Shown: positions 12,001 through 21,420, counted from the stretch's first letter. The stretch is 64,000 nucleotides of DNA from Anadara kagoshimensis (GCA_021292105.1 CM037874.1:13994615-14058614); one strand, 5' to 3'. The notes: a model not told the origin generated them from the sequence alone. Numbers and translations are program-made.

Positions 12001-15000
12001 ACAAGCAATTCACATAAATATAACATTATAAAATACAATTTAAAAAGTAAACCTTGTCTGGAAATCGTCATGGGGTTACCTTATCTGTGTAAATACGTGT
12101 TATGACAAGAGTTTATAGAACATTATGTTACCTGATATTATTAAACAAAATGGATTGATACCAATTGAAAACGTGATTCGGAATATTCTTTACCTTTGCA
12201 TCGGACGTAAAAATGACGTCATCACATTGGTTCTGTGAAAAGCATAATGTTGTAAGTTACACATTACGCTATATTGAGAAGCCGTTTAATCATTCAGTAT
12301 AAATTCACATGCTCAACTTAAAATGTTTGTGTTGTAAAAGAAATGTTTTTACCTTTTGATGCAATTAATAAAACAAAAAGTCGGCAGCTAACCCAGCAAA
12401 ACTGCACATATTTTTATCTTTTAAATCTCACTTCATACTTTCATGTTTATTTCTAATCTTTATAAGTTCTCATTAATCCCTTTTTTGATTTTCTCCTATT
12501 CCCCGATGAACATTACACCCGCTTTAGATAATACACGTGTACATGACGCATGTCTTACAAAGAGAGATAATCACGTGATGGAATTGCTAATGTCTAAACC
12601 TGTTACATCTTTTCGAACCACAAGGCGGTTTTCTTCATTTAAAACTGACTTCCTGAAATCTGATATTTCTTCTGAAGAAGTGAATGTTCTTGCTCTTGTG
12701 TTCACAACGAGTAGTGTGACTCGTTGGCGGCAACAACATTTCAAAATACGTTTTAGTTCACGGCCGAAATGTTCGTCGTAACACCCATAAATAAAAGGGT
12801 TTATAGAGCTGTTTATAAGAATGGAGAAAACGAATGTGTAGAATACAAACCCTTCAATAAAATTTATTTCACAGTGGAATGTTTTCCGGACACGTGTTAA
12901 TATAACTAGACTATAGTGTGGTACAGCGCTGAAAATAAATGCGACTGTCACGGCGAGGAGGGTGATCGTTGTTTTTCTGGTGCGAATTAGCCTTTTTGCG
13001 GCCTTGTGTTGGTATAGGCATTTTAATATAAGCACATACGTGACCAGTAATACCAAGGATATAATAAAACTCAGAATTGACAAACCGATGTAGAACATGC
13101 TCGGATAATACCCGTCTTTGTAATAATCGTCTGTCCAACAACGAGTTCCACTGACGTTGTACACAATATTATCCACCGTGTAGTTCCCATACAGAATAAC
13201 GGTAGGTATAGACACAATACTAGCGAAACCTACCGCGAAAATACAACACATCATTGCCTGGAACTTTGTCATCTGCCATTCCATTGGTCTACAAACCCTC
13301 CTGTACCTGTCAAATGCTATAACAACCAATATGAATGCAGAACCGTTCGTTGTGAAAGTTATAATAAACCTGCCGATCCGACAGAAATCGACTGAAGGAA
13401 AACTCATATAGTGACTGAGGTAGACGACCAAAAACGGCATTCCAACGATACAATTAGTTATGTCGATAGAGACCAAAAACAGTATGAAGGTTCTGTAATT
13501 GGTAGACTTGAATCTGTATCCATATATCCAGAGAATAACAAAGTTTCCCAATATTCCAATTACCATTAATATCCCAATAAATGTGATTCCACCAATATGC
13601 CGACCGATAAACAGGGAATTAAGGTTACCCAAGGTTGTCCCGTTGGTCGAGTTACTTCCCTTCATCCATGAAAAACATTCGCCGTTGCTGTGTTTTGTCA
13701 TTTTTAACATTCAAAGGCGTTGAAAATGTTTTAATATTCCTAAACACAAGACGTTCTTACCGCGGCTGTCTGTAAATTTGTCTTTTAACATCACATGAAC
13801 AGGGAATTGAGGTTGTTCAATGTTATCCCGTCAGTAGATCAGTAGAGGTATTTCCCTTCACCCACGAAAACATTCTCTATTACTGTCCTTTCACGTTATT
13901 TTTAAAATTCGAAGGTTTTAGTTTTCGTAAAAAGCACAAGACGTTCTTATCGCGGCCATATCAATGTTTGTATCAACCTCACATTCAGACAGCAACCTAA
14001 ATAACTTGAGTTATAATAAGCCAAGTTCATGCCCTGGTATTATCAATAAAATAATATAAAGTATTAGAAAATTTATAAAACCACTTAGCACTTCTAAAAG
14101 ATAATAAAGCGTCCGTTGCAATGTTCTATCAGTAGTTAATGTAATTAACAACCAGAAAATGTACTAACTCATAAAAGGGATCAAGTGCATCCTGTCAAAT
14201 ACAACACTCCTCTTGAGATTTGTAGCAAGAAGTTTGATGTTCCTGAGACGCGTCTAGCGAAACATTTCTATAAAATAAAGATTTGTTCTGTAAACGCTTA
14301 CCGTAATTAACACCTTAAAAATAGTTTCTTAAAATGCTGCTACAATCAAACATATTACTTAACCGTAATGTCCAATCAGGGAATTTGTAACCTCCAGAAG
14401 AATTAAGTGCGTTTATGTCATATACTACACTCTCTTGTAACAGGTTAATTAAATTTGTATCTCTCTAGACACCTCTAGCGAATATATGTCTTCGAAGCGC
14501 CTCTACAGTATAAAATAAAGATTTGTTCTGTAAGAACTAATAGCAATTTAAACACCTTTAAGAGTCAATTAAGTAAATGATGGTACAATCACACGTATTG
14601 AAAAATCCAGAGACAGTTTCCTAAAATACCGGTACAATCACACGTTATGGAAACTCAAGAGACAGCTCCGTAAAATACCGGTACATTCACACGTAATGGG
14701 AACTCAAGAGACACTTCGGTAAAATACTGGTACAATCACATGCAACGAAAAACTCAAGAAATGTCCAGGAATCAATAACGCAACAGAGCAGAACGACTAA
14801 ATAAATCAAGAGCAAAATATCCACAGCGATGTGAAGTAAAGACGGAATGCCAATCTCCAATGTATTTACACCTTATATTATCTAGAATGACAGAATTTTC
14901 TAGTCCATCGATGTCATATCTGTGTGGATATGGATCAATTTCATTATCACTTTATTGAGGAAGAAATGAATGGAAAAACAAATATTTACTGAAGCCCACT

Positions 15001-18000
15001 AACACAGCGATTGTCGGTATAAATTACAAAAATATTACACTGGAAATATGATTTATACTGCAACCTAGAAACATCTCCTGTTTTACTGCTTCAAATAATG
15101 TAAATAATGGTAAAAGTATAAATGTAGCCATTTATTTTAAAATCATAAAAACAAATATTTAATATCATATATATTTAAAGATTTGTACAATTGATATATG
15201 TATAGGTTGCATTATTGGGGTTGCGTCATCAGAGCTTGGTGATTTCCGTACACGCACATGCACAGTACAGGTGCATCGAAAGTTTAACACTACGTTAACG
15301 AACTAGTGGCCAATCGGCAACTCATTTCGTCCACTCGTTAGCTATAGTCCAACCTGTCTTAAAGGCCACCTCTATACAAGGGCCACCTGGTTATAAAGGC
15401 CAGTAGAATTCTATCTCAATTGTTCTTTATTCAAATTATTTGAACCTGTATATAAAGATCACCTACCCATAAAAGCCACTTTTACTTGTTCTCTTAAGTG
15501 GCCTTTATAGACAGGATTGACTGTATATAAATTTTGACACCCGTCTGGTTTCTCTATTCGGTCACTATAGCTACATTTGTACATATATTCACTCGGCAGC
15601 CGAGCTTTGGCTCTATTTCGTTAGTTCAGTGTTAACACTAGAAGATTAACTAAACTTTCGACAAGTCTGTATTGTAATAATCATTTGTAGCTGAACAACA
15701 TTTTGTAACGTTAATGGTCTTTTATGAACATGTAAAATCTCTTACAGACAATGTAAACACGCCCACACACATTAATACTTTTCATCTCTTAGTGGTTAGC
15801 AATTCTTCAGTGTTGATCATTAGTGCTTACCTTTCTATGTTTAATAACGAGATCAAGTCTACTCTCCCGAGATATGTGACATACTGTAAACGCATTTAAT
15901 TTCGCGATGTACTAATTTTCGCTTATTTCGCGGTTGTTTGGTTTTCGCAAAAATTAATACAGAAGGATAATTATATTATGCTATCGTGTCATAGTGCATA
16001 TTTAAAAAACTCGAAAATTTAACTACGCGGATGTGTCAAAATTTCCTATACAGCGAAAATAAATACACGCCAAAATAAATATTTTTACAGTAATTCTCAG
16101 CTGAATTGGGTGCATTTTACAATGGAAGTGCTGAAGAGTTATAAAACTATGTACATGTGTGAGTTTTGCCTTTCTAAGCTAAACGAGATCAGGTCTGCTT
16201 CCAGGAGACATGTGTCATATTTTCTCGTATATGCTATTTTATGCATCCATTTTTGCCATTCGTTTAGAAGCTTTTATATTTTCGTTGTAATTGACTAGAT
16301 AAGATGAATATTTCCAATAAAACCAGAGATTGGAAATTTTCTGTTGTTCACATTGGTAGTAATGGTTCTGATTAATATCTATATTAGATTTGTTTTAATA
16401 CCAGGGATATCTATGTGTATTAAAACATTGAAAGCAGAAAATGTCATATGTGTATACGTATTGAGAACTCCGACGGTAAACTCCCGACTTTTGACGAACA
16501 CCAAATTAACGATATATGGTGGTAAGGTTTCATTACTGTTAATAGGCCCTCCAAGTGAGAACACTGATTATAAAACTCCCAACGAGCAACGAATAAAATA
16601 AAATAAAAACAAACATAATAATCCATGTCCAAATCACAATCCAGAAACAAAGTAAAAAACTTTGAAACTGACATGTTAGGTTAACACGTGAACTTCCACC
16701 AGGAAAGGAAGGCCGGGTGCGCAGAAAGGGTAAGCACCTCATGTTTAGCTAGCTTCACCTGCCACGTGTGTTATCATATTGGTATTCATTTTGTACCAGT
16801 ATTGCTGATAGTTCTTAAATTATAAACTCCCAACTTGGGACGAGGGCACAATAAAACTGCTATTCAGTAGTGTGGTACCAGTAATGTTGATGGCAACAAG
16901 TGAAAAGACCGATTTTAAACTTCTGATTTTGACGAACACTGAATAAAATGACATTTAGTAATGTGCTTTCAGTTGATAAGTCCTACAAGTGCCCGCACGG
17001 TATCAAGGTTCTGTGTTACATAGGTCTTTGTTTTATTTTTGGTAGGGGAGTTTGCTGTAAAGGAAATGCTAGAAAACTGTGAAACAATCAACAGAAATAA
17101 AAAGAGTCTTGTGGACAACTTAACGGACGTGCCATTCTCTCCGGAGGAAACCGGAAAACCAGACGGACCATCGGGATCATTTGCAATATTTCCTGGAACT
17201 AAATGGTGTGGATATGAGAACGTCGCCAAAAATGAAAGTGATCTAGGTTTGTTACATAGTAAATCATAATAGGTAGACCTCATGTTGGAATGTGAATTTT
17301 CCTTACCGTCGGCCTTTACTGGTTCACCCGGTGTCAGTATAATGTGACTGGGAGACTGGTACACTTGTCTGTGGCGTACTGACTCGGTGAACTAGCAACT
17401 TAAAGACCTGATTGCGCGCTCGTACAAGACAGACCATAAAACACACTCGCCCTTTACATGCATATGCATACACGAACTTGTTAATAAATTAATCCATAGA
17501 GATTAATAAAATAGTTCTCGTCGCGAATAGCTGAAAAATTGCTAATCCGACTATAAACCAACCAACCATAACAGGCAGACACTTTTTGTGCAACATACAT
17601 GGATAAAAAAAATTAGACATGGTTTTCCATTAATTTAGAAAAAAACCAAATGTTTGGTGGCTATGGCTACATTGTAAACAAACATTAAATATAGTGAATA
17701 CGTTAATAATATATCATCATAATTCCGTATCATTTTAATAAAATTTGCCAGTTTTATTTATTTTTTACTTTGCTTTTTGGATTGTTATTCGAACATGGAT
17801 CATTATGTTTGTTTCTGCTTAATTAATAATTAACGGCATGTATACAAGCTACTCACAATGTTTAGATCACTGTCAATTTTACATTTTGATATTTCCCTTT
17901 TACAACGTAGTTATTGTTAGACAAATTGGAAACCGTGAATAATAAATTATTACCAATAGTTATTTTTTGCCTAAATTGCACATCATGTAATTAAAAATTA

Positions 18001-20689
18001 ACAGTATGTATACATTTCTAGGCACAATGTTTCAATCATTTCAAATTATCTTTTGATATTTCCTTTTTATTTATTGATTTATATTATACAAACGGGAAAT
18101 TATTTGTTCAAAAGGTGGTTTTTTTTAAATCGGGAATAATAAATTGGTATCCGTAGTTAATCTTGTTGTCACCAAACTACTGAACATTATAAATATTAAC
18201 ACGTTATTACGCAATTTTCTTCATGACATTTAGAAGTTCAATTAATCAATAATGTGAATCGGTAAAATTTCGAGTTTGTTTTATTTTCGTGTTCATTCGC
18301 CAGAGTAACACACGGAAATAAAACTTTCTTATTTTCATTTGCCACCATCCGACGACGTGAAAATGAAAGTACGCGAATATCTTAAAATTACGGTTTTCGC
18401 AAAGATTAACTGAAGCGAAAATTTCATTTTCCTATTAACAGTATGGGAATGACTTTAGATAGACCTTTTTTTCTGAATACTCGGATCTTTTTTTCCTCAG
18501 GAGAATATAGGTATATAGGTCAACTGATAGCTGTTGTCGGACACATGGTCACTTTACTGACCACCGTCCCGCGACTCCAAATAAAAGTACGCGAATATCT
18601 TGAAATTGCGATTCTCGTGAAAATTAAGTGACGTTAAAAATCCCCGATGTGAGTATGTGATGAATTTAGATTTTTTAAAGACTATGATCTTTTTTCAAAG
18701 GAGAACATATGGCAACTGAAAGCTGTTGTCGGACACACGACCGCTACACTGACCACCCTCCCGCGACTCCAAATAAAAGTACGCGAATGTATTGAAATTA
18801 CGATTCTCGCGAAAATTTACTGATTTACAGTATATGATGAATTTAAATTTTTTCTGAATACTTTTATTTTTTTCCTCAGGTGAACATAGGGCGACTGATA
18901 GCTGTTGTCGGACACATGACCACTGTCCATATTTTATTGATCGTTGGGAAACTAAATACAATTATCGCAATCCATATCCCTGGACACTCAGCTACTGTGA
19001 TTGTGATAATGCTCTTTACAACTGTTTAAAGGTAACTTCAAACTTTATTTTATTCTTTATTAGTTAATCAAATTCAATTTCGGAACATGTAGGCTCATTA
19101 AGCCAAACTAAATAGCTATCTGTCTTAACAACGGTGGGTTACTTTTTATGATTGTAACTTAGGCTAGTCACGTCGGTTTCAATGACGTGAATTGACTAAC
19201 AATACCATGAGTGCTCTCCCTTGGATTGAATGTCAATTCTCGCTAAGTTAAAATCCTAGCATATTCATTCGGCGGATGGGTGTATTATAATAATATGAAA
19301 TCATGTGTCTTGTTCAAGAACATAACACGTGTACGTATTCTAGCTAAGTCTCATTCAGTGTTTAAGGATGCACTTAATTATCATGCAAGACATAAACTAA
19401 TTGGAAACACCTTACTGGGGAAATGTAGTTTAAATAACGTAGTCTTTCTTTTTCATGCATACGTTTACGTTCATCCAGAGAATCTGGACTCACGTCTGTA
19501 ATGGGGGAATATTGTGTTTTGCGGCTAATGAATATCTTTTTAACACAGTTTTAAGCAGCACTGATGCGTCAAGCATTATGCATTAGTATGAATACATTCG
19601 GATTCTTTTGATGAATGAAGGGTTCTCGACACAACTGATTATATATCCGATTACTGTTGAGATTATGGTAGATGTGTGGTCGAATTACCTATGTGTTTTA
19701 TAAAACATTATTAATAGGTACAAGAATGAGGTGTTAACGGGATGATGGGATCGATTGTTAAAGAGATATATCATATATCGTAACACCGATTAATTTTCTT
19801 TATACGTGCTGTTTGGAAACAAAATTCAGTTTTTACACAACGTTGATGATTCCCGATTGCCTCTGTGGTTTAGTTGTACAACATCCGTCACGAGGGTGAG
19901 AGGTCATTGATTCGAACCCGGACTTGGCCATACATACATAATTCGATATACTGCTGCCTCACCTGGTGCTTGCATTATCAATTCAATTCAATTCACAACA
20001 GAGTATCGACTGGTTCAACCTGTGTTCTGGAGTATGTTACCGATTCGGTGAGTTGGTACTTTTAACTGGCGCTAGTACCCTGTACTACGTGCTAGTACAA
20101 AAGCAGACCACAATACACATCGCACATCTCACGCATACACAAACGTAAAATACTAGGCCCCGGTTTCACAATCATTCCTTAGCTAAGATTTTCCTTAACT
20201 TAAATCTTGCAAAACTTTATAATTTTGTTGACTTTCAAGATATTCAGGAAATTAAGGTGTCATTTTTAAGGTCATGTCTAGATTAAGACATTTGGATTTA
20301 GTTTTTACAAAAATATTTATCAGTATTTCCAAAAAGTGATTACCAAAATTGGCTAAATTTAAGTTAAGGACAATCTAAGCTAAGGAATGATTTTGAAACC
20401 GGGGCCAGTACCATTACCCCACTTCCCTCAAATAAATGGTGTTTGCTTTATGTTTCAGTCCGTACATACAACAGCCGCTAGCGAAGTAGGTGAACTGTTT
20501 TTCGGTGTATTAAGCGTCAAATGTTTCGACTTCAAGGAAGGGACATACTGTGAAGAACGCCACTGGTCTAACTTGTGGTGCGAGAAGAAGACAACGGGTT
20601 ACATGGCGGTGACAAGAAGTTTTCCGCATAAGTGGGGTGACAAATACAACGTAACGGGTACAACTGCTAGTCCCTCACTTGTAGGCTAA
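6050..20689 (+). CDS. Secreted phospholipase A2, group III (bee-venom type fold), five coding exons
   Basis: Calcium-dependent enzyme expected to hydrolyse the sn-2 ester of phospholipids outside the cell. Exons: 6050-6125, 10612-10797, 17046-17246, 18880-19031, 20459-20689; all junctions are AG/GT, phases close, and the product is about 281 residues. Exon 1 is a signal peptide (MYFLSVFFIFVFLIAAGE). Exon 2 and the start of exon 3 form a roughly 90-residue N-terminal region I do not recognise. Exon 3 ends with the calcium-loop block PGTKWCGYEN. Exon 4 has the catalytic block CCRTHDHC and the later YCDCDN, the usual His-Asp and second Asp of group III. Exon 5 supplies a Cys-rich C-terminus. In the calcium loop the second glycine (usually WCGxG) is Glu, so calcium binding may be altered. 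The stop is TAA at 20687-20689. Intron 2 hosts an antisense GPCR. Confidence 0.92.
7556..7715. mobile_element. Near-perfect palindromic element (foldback/MITE type)
   Basis: Two arms containing ATGATGTTTTATCGGCAAAG and its reverse complement meet at a GC-rich centre, GGCCGAGGCCGAAGGCCGAG. The arms extend outward to ATTATAGCATTTCAG / CTGAAATGTTATAATTG. There is no coding capacity. It lies in intron 1 of the phospholipase gene. Confidence 0.75.
8870..9705 (-). pseudogene. Decayed non-LTR retrotransposon, 3' part of a reverse-transcriptase ORF
   Basis: Minus-strand frames give pieces of a LINE polyprotein: a degraded active-site region reading DDLDYTDGITLISS, then LKINASKKKVMRFN, FTYLGAILTNAGG, and a C-terminal segment with WLGHVLRMGNN and GKRKRGRPKETWRRTI split over frames. 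Stops and frameshifts are frequent. The C-terminal block resembles RTE/craniofacial-development-protein-2-like reverse transcriptases, a family assignment made from memory of motifs. It sits in intron 1 of the phospholipase gene, opposite to that gene. Confidence 0.75.
10116..10325. mobile_element. MITE with CTGTAAACGTATTTA terminal inverted repeats
   Basis: The left end CTGTAAACGTATTTA and right end TAAATACGTTTACAG are exact inverted copies about 210 bases apart. The interior is rich in TTTCGCG / CGCGAAAAT blocks. A second copy of the same length lies at 15884-16090. No transposase is encoded, so it is non-autonomous. Confidence 0.8.
10858..10874. repeat. (CT)n microsatellite
   Basis: Eight or more CT units just after exon 2 of the phospholipase gene, in the intron. 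Confidence 0.7.
11245..11654. mobile_element. Inverted-repeat element, CAGTACAGGCCTGTCGAAAG family, with a truncated duplicate start
   Basis: A full copy runs from TACAGTACAGGCCTGTCGAA near 11344 to TTCGACAGGTCTGTTCTGTA near 11654, its inverted partner. A truncated left end of the same element lies just upstream (11245-11340). The interior carries GGCAGCTTTTCG blocks. The family recurs six or more times in the window. Confidence 0.7.
11680..11900. mobile_element. Second adjoining copy of the CAGTACAGGCCTGTCGAAAG-family element
   Basis: This starts at CAGTGCAAACATGCCGAAAG and ends at TTTTGACAGGTCATGAG, with the interior in the opposite orientation (GCCGAAAAGCCGCCGAG). It is a diverged copy beside the preceding one. 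Confidence 0.6.
11977..12085. repeat. Short inverted repeat
   Basis: GGTAACCATGACGATTCT and its approximate reverse complement GGAAATCGTCATGGGGTTACC face each other across about 60 bases. Likely a decayed MITE. Confidence 0.45.
12571..13710 (-). CDS. Rhodopsin-like (class A) G-protein-coupled receptor, orphan, intronless, nested in a phospholipase intron
   Basis: A 379-residue seven-helix receptor for an unknown ligand. Visible marks: N-glycosylation sites near residues 20-25 (NSTNGT); TM1 with ILGNFVILW; TM2 with LFLVSIDITN; a Cys before TM3 (DFCRIG) and one in loop 2 (TRCWTDD) for the usual disulfide; the DRY motif in AFDRYRRVCRP; basic loop 3 (KAAKRLIRTRKTT); TM6 ending FSAVPH in place of the common CWxP; and TM7 with NSSINPFIYG, an NPxxY form. 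A CCC cluster after TM7 suits palmitoylation. The overall look is of a molluscan peptide-receptor-like orphan; a ligand cannot be assigned. It starts at the ATG at 13710; a second in-frame ATG lies three codons later. It is antisense within intron 2 of the phospholipase gene. An AATAAA lies on the minus strand near 12446-12451. Confidence 0.92.
   Translation of the reverse strand: MLKMTKHSNGECFSWMKGSNSTNGTTLGNLNSLFIGRHIGGITFIGILMVIGILGNFVILWIYGYRFKSTNYRTFILFLVSIDITNCIVGMPFLVVYLSHYMSFPSVDFCRIGRFIITFTTNGSAFILVVIAFDRYRRVCRPMEWQMTKFQAMMCCIFAVGFASIVSIPTVILYGNYTVDNIVYNVSGTRCWTDDYYKDGYYPSMFYIGLSILSFIISLVLLVTYVLILKCLYQHKAAKRLIRTRKTTITLLAVTVAFIFSAVPHYSLVILTRVRKTFHCEINFIEGFVFYTFVFSILINSSINPFIYGCYDEHFGRELKRILKCCCRQRVTLLVVNTRARTFTSSEEISDFRKSVLNEENRLVVRKDVTGLDISNSIT
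13611..13960 (-). repeat. Tandem duplication of the GPCR gene 5' end (188-base period)
   Basis: The segment holding the first codons of the GPCR and the bases just upstream (13611-13770) is repeated 188 bases away at 13799-13960. Shared blocks include ACAGGGAATT, TTACTTCCCTTCA-like sequence and CACAAGACGTTCTTA. In the outer copy both start-codon ATGs are lost by substitution, so it is a non-coding relic upstream of the gene. Confidence 0.75.
14130..14580. repeat. Pair of diverged tandem copies, period about 240 bases
   Basis: TAAAATAAAGATTTGTTCTG occurs at 14271 and again at 14511, each preceded by a TCTAGCGAA-like block and followed by a diverged ACACCTT block. This is a second tandem duplication just upstream of the GPCR. 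No coding content. Confidence 0.65.
14575..14765. repeat. 49-base minisatellite, about four copies
   Basis: GGTAC starts a unit at 14582, 14631, 14680 and 14729, an exact 49-base period. Shared blocks are CGGTACAATCACACG, AACTCAAGAGACA and GTAAAATAC. Confidence 0.85.
15261..15676. mobile_element. CAGTACAGG-family inverted-repeat element interrupted by another MITE
   Basis: The left end CACAGTACAGGTGCATCGAA and right end TTTCGACAAGTCTGTATTGT match the family seen at 11.3 and 27.5 kb. The interior is split by the element at 15345-15525, so the inner one arrived later. Confidence 0.65.
15345..15525. mobile_element. Nested MITE with GTCCAACCTGTCTTAAAGGCC ends
   Basis: One end reads GTCCAACCTGTCTTAAAGG and the other, inverted, GTCAATCCTGTCTATAAAGG; flanking TA dinucleotides suit a TA target duplication. 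A second copy is at 51596-51762. No transposase frame. Confidence 0.75.
15884..16090. mobile_element. MITE with CTGTAAACGCATTTA ends (second copy)
   Basis: Same family and length as the element at 10116-10325. The left end CTGTAAACGCATTTAAT faces an inverted right end AAATATTTTTACAG, slightly diverged. The interior again has TTTCGCG and GCGAAAAT blocks. Confidence 0.75.
16596..16772 (-). mobile_element. Penelope-like 3' end (minus)
   Basis: On the minus strand this has the blocks TAGCTAAACATGAGGTGCTT, a CACCCGGCCTTCCTTT-like block, GTTCACGTG, TTTACTTTGTTTCTGGATTG and CATGGATTATTATGTTTG. All are shared with the coding copy ending near 57066. The 5' part is absent. Confidence 0.7.
17262..17575 (+). 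mobile_element. tRNA-SINE body without its head, next to phospholipase exon 3
   Basis: This matches the body of the SINE at 40787-41165: shared GTCAGTATAAT, TGGCGTACTGACTC, ACAGACCATA and TCGCGAATAGCTGAAAAATT, ending in an ACCAACCAACC tail. The tRNA-like head is missing. It begins only about 15 bases after the exon 3 donor at 17247. Confidence 0.7.
17748..17822 (+). mobile_element. Short Penelope-like 3' remnant
   Basis: TTTTACTTTGCTTTTTGGAT and CATGGATCATTATGTTTG are the terminal blocks of the family. Confidence 0.45.
18340..18880 (+). repeat. Tandem partial copies of the phospholipase active-site exon, fused to repeat DNA
   Basis: Upstream of the true exon 4 (18880) are two degenerate copies of its 5' end, with acceptor-like AG at 18500 and 18700. 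Each carries AGCTGTTGTCGGACACA, the bases for SCCRTH. Copy 1 has an 8-base insertion shifting frame and HG in place of HD. Copy 2 is in frame and keeps HD. Both then run into GCGACTCCAAATAAAAGTA, which contains AATAAA (18580 and 18772), and hit a stop. A related AGTACGCGAATATCTTAAAA unit without the exon part precedes them near 18371. Units are spaced about 200 and 179 bases. Confidence 0.8.
18880..19031 (+). CDS. Phospholipase A2 exon 4, catalytic exon
   Basis: The acceptor is TTTCCTCAG and the donor is AAG followed by GTAACT. It encodes the block CCRTHDHCPYF with the catalytic His-Asp pair and the later SYCDCDNALYNCLK. It is entered in phase 1 and left in phase 0. It is one part of the five-exon gene at 6050-20689. 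Confidence 0.92.
19858..20150 (+). mobile_element. tRNA-derived SINE with head
   Basis: The head reads TCTGTGGTTTAGTTGTAC (A-box-like) and GATTCGAACCCGG (B-box). The body resembles the SINEs at 17.3 and 40.8 kb (a diverged TTCGGTGAGTTGG block and CAGACCACAATACACATC). It lies in intron 4 of the phospholipase gene. Confidence 0.7.
20156..20406. mobile_element. MITE with GGCCCCGGTTTCACAATCAT ends
   Basis: The left GGCCCCGGTTTCACAATCAT and right ATGATTTTGAAACCGGGGCC are inverted copies 250 bases apart, and CTTAACTTAAAT / ATTTAAGTTAAG forms a second inner pair. It ends about 50 bases before phospholipase exon 5, so it covers the expected branch-point region. Diverged copies: 22999-23224, 23220-23290 (partial) and 36483-36707. 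Confidence 0.85.
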
Positions 20690-21290
20690 ATAAAACTTTT
20701 TACCTGAAAATTTGTTTTATTAATATTTTAAAATGCTGTTTCTTCCATGTTTGTTTTCAGTCCTACAAGATATATTTATTAGCTGTCAACTTTCTAGTCC
20801 CTCGCGTATAAGAAAAGGGGAAACTTTTTACTTGGCGATTTGTCTTAGTGGTATTTTTAACTTGTTTCCTCCATTTTTGGTTTGAAGTCCTACAAAATAT
20901 CAGCCAGCTATGAGCTAGTTCCTCACGTGTTTGCTAAATAAAAAAGGGAATGATGAACTTTTGACTTGGGAATTTGTACTAGTGATATTTTAAATGATAT
21001 TTCTTCCATGCTTGGTATTAAGTGCTGCAAGATAGATTCATCAACTGACCTCTCATATATAGGCTAAATAAATAGGGAAAACTTTTTAACTTGGCAGTTT
21101 TCCTTGGTGATGTTTTCAACGCTATATATTTCATGCTTGGTTTAAGTACTACAAGATATATTTATCAGCTGTTAGCTTGTCCGTCATTCGCAGGTTGAAT
21201 AAAAAGCGGGACGTTTTACTTTGTTATATGCCGCAGTGATGTTTTAAATGATGTTTCTTCGTCGTTTGGTTTTAAGTTTTAAGTTTTTCA
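20660..21290 (+). repeat. Minisatellite of about 125-130 bases overlapping the phospholipase stop codon
   Basis: Five units, starting near 20664, 20790, 20908, 21038 and 21172, share CTAGTCCCTC-like, GCTAAATAAA-like, ACTTTTTACTTGG-like, TTTCTTCCATG and CTACAAGATATATTTAT blocks. The first unit contains the last codons and TAA stop of the phospholipase. AATAAA occurs at 20689, 20937, 21067 and 21198. Confidence 0.8.
20689..20694 (+). terminator. Poly(A) signal of the phospholipase gene, overlapping its stop codon
   Basis: AATAAA shares its first base with the last base of the TAA stop. Further AATAAA copies in the minisatellite could give longer transcripts. Confidence 0.6.
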
Positions 21291-21349
21291 AGATAGGTAT
21301 TGTATACGATTGAAGGTTACAAAAGCACAGAGTAGAAAGCAGTGAGGAC

Positions 21350-21420
21350 GGCAAAGACCTGTCGAAAGTTTAACACTGATCTAAAGAAAAGGAGCCAAAG
21401 CTCGGCTGAGACTGGTCGTA
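21350..21420. mobile_element. Truncated CAGTACAGG-family element
   Basis: AAGACCTGTCGAAAGTTTAA with a following CTCGGCTGAGAC-like segment, breaking off at a TTGAGTTGAGTAA repeat. Confidence 0.5.

Noticed and set aside
12443..12781. Plus-strand frame opposite the GPCR C-terminus
   Set aside because: It is a shadow of the receptor coding strand with no features of its own.
18701..18790. Second active-site exon as a genuine mutually exclusive exon
   Set aside because: It is in frame at its start but runs into a stop with no good donor, so it is listed as a relic copy instead.
19870..19925. Functional tRNA gene at the SINE head
   Set aside because: A and B boxes are present, but the body continues as a known SINE and the stems look imperfect. 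The same holds for the heads at 1-175, 21.6 and 40.8 kb.
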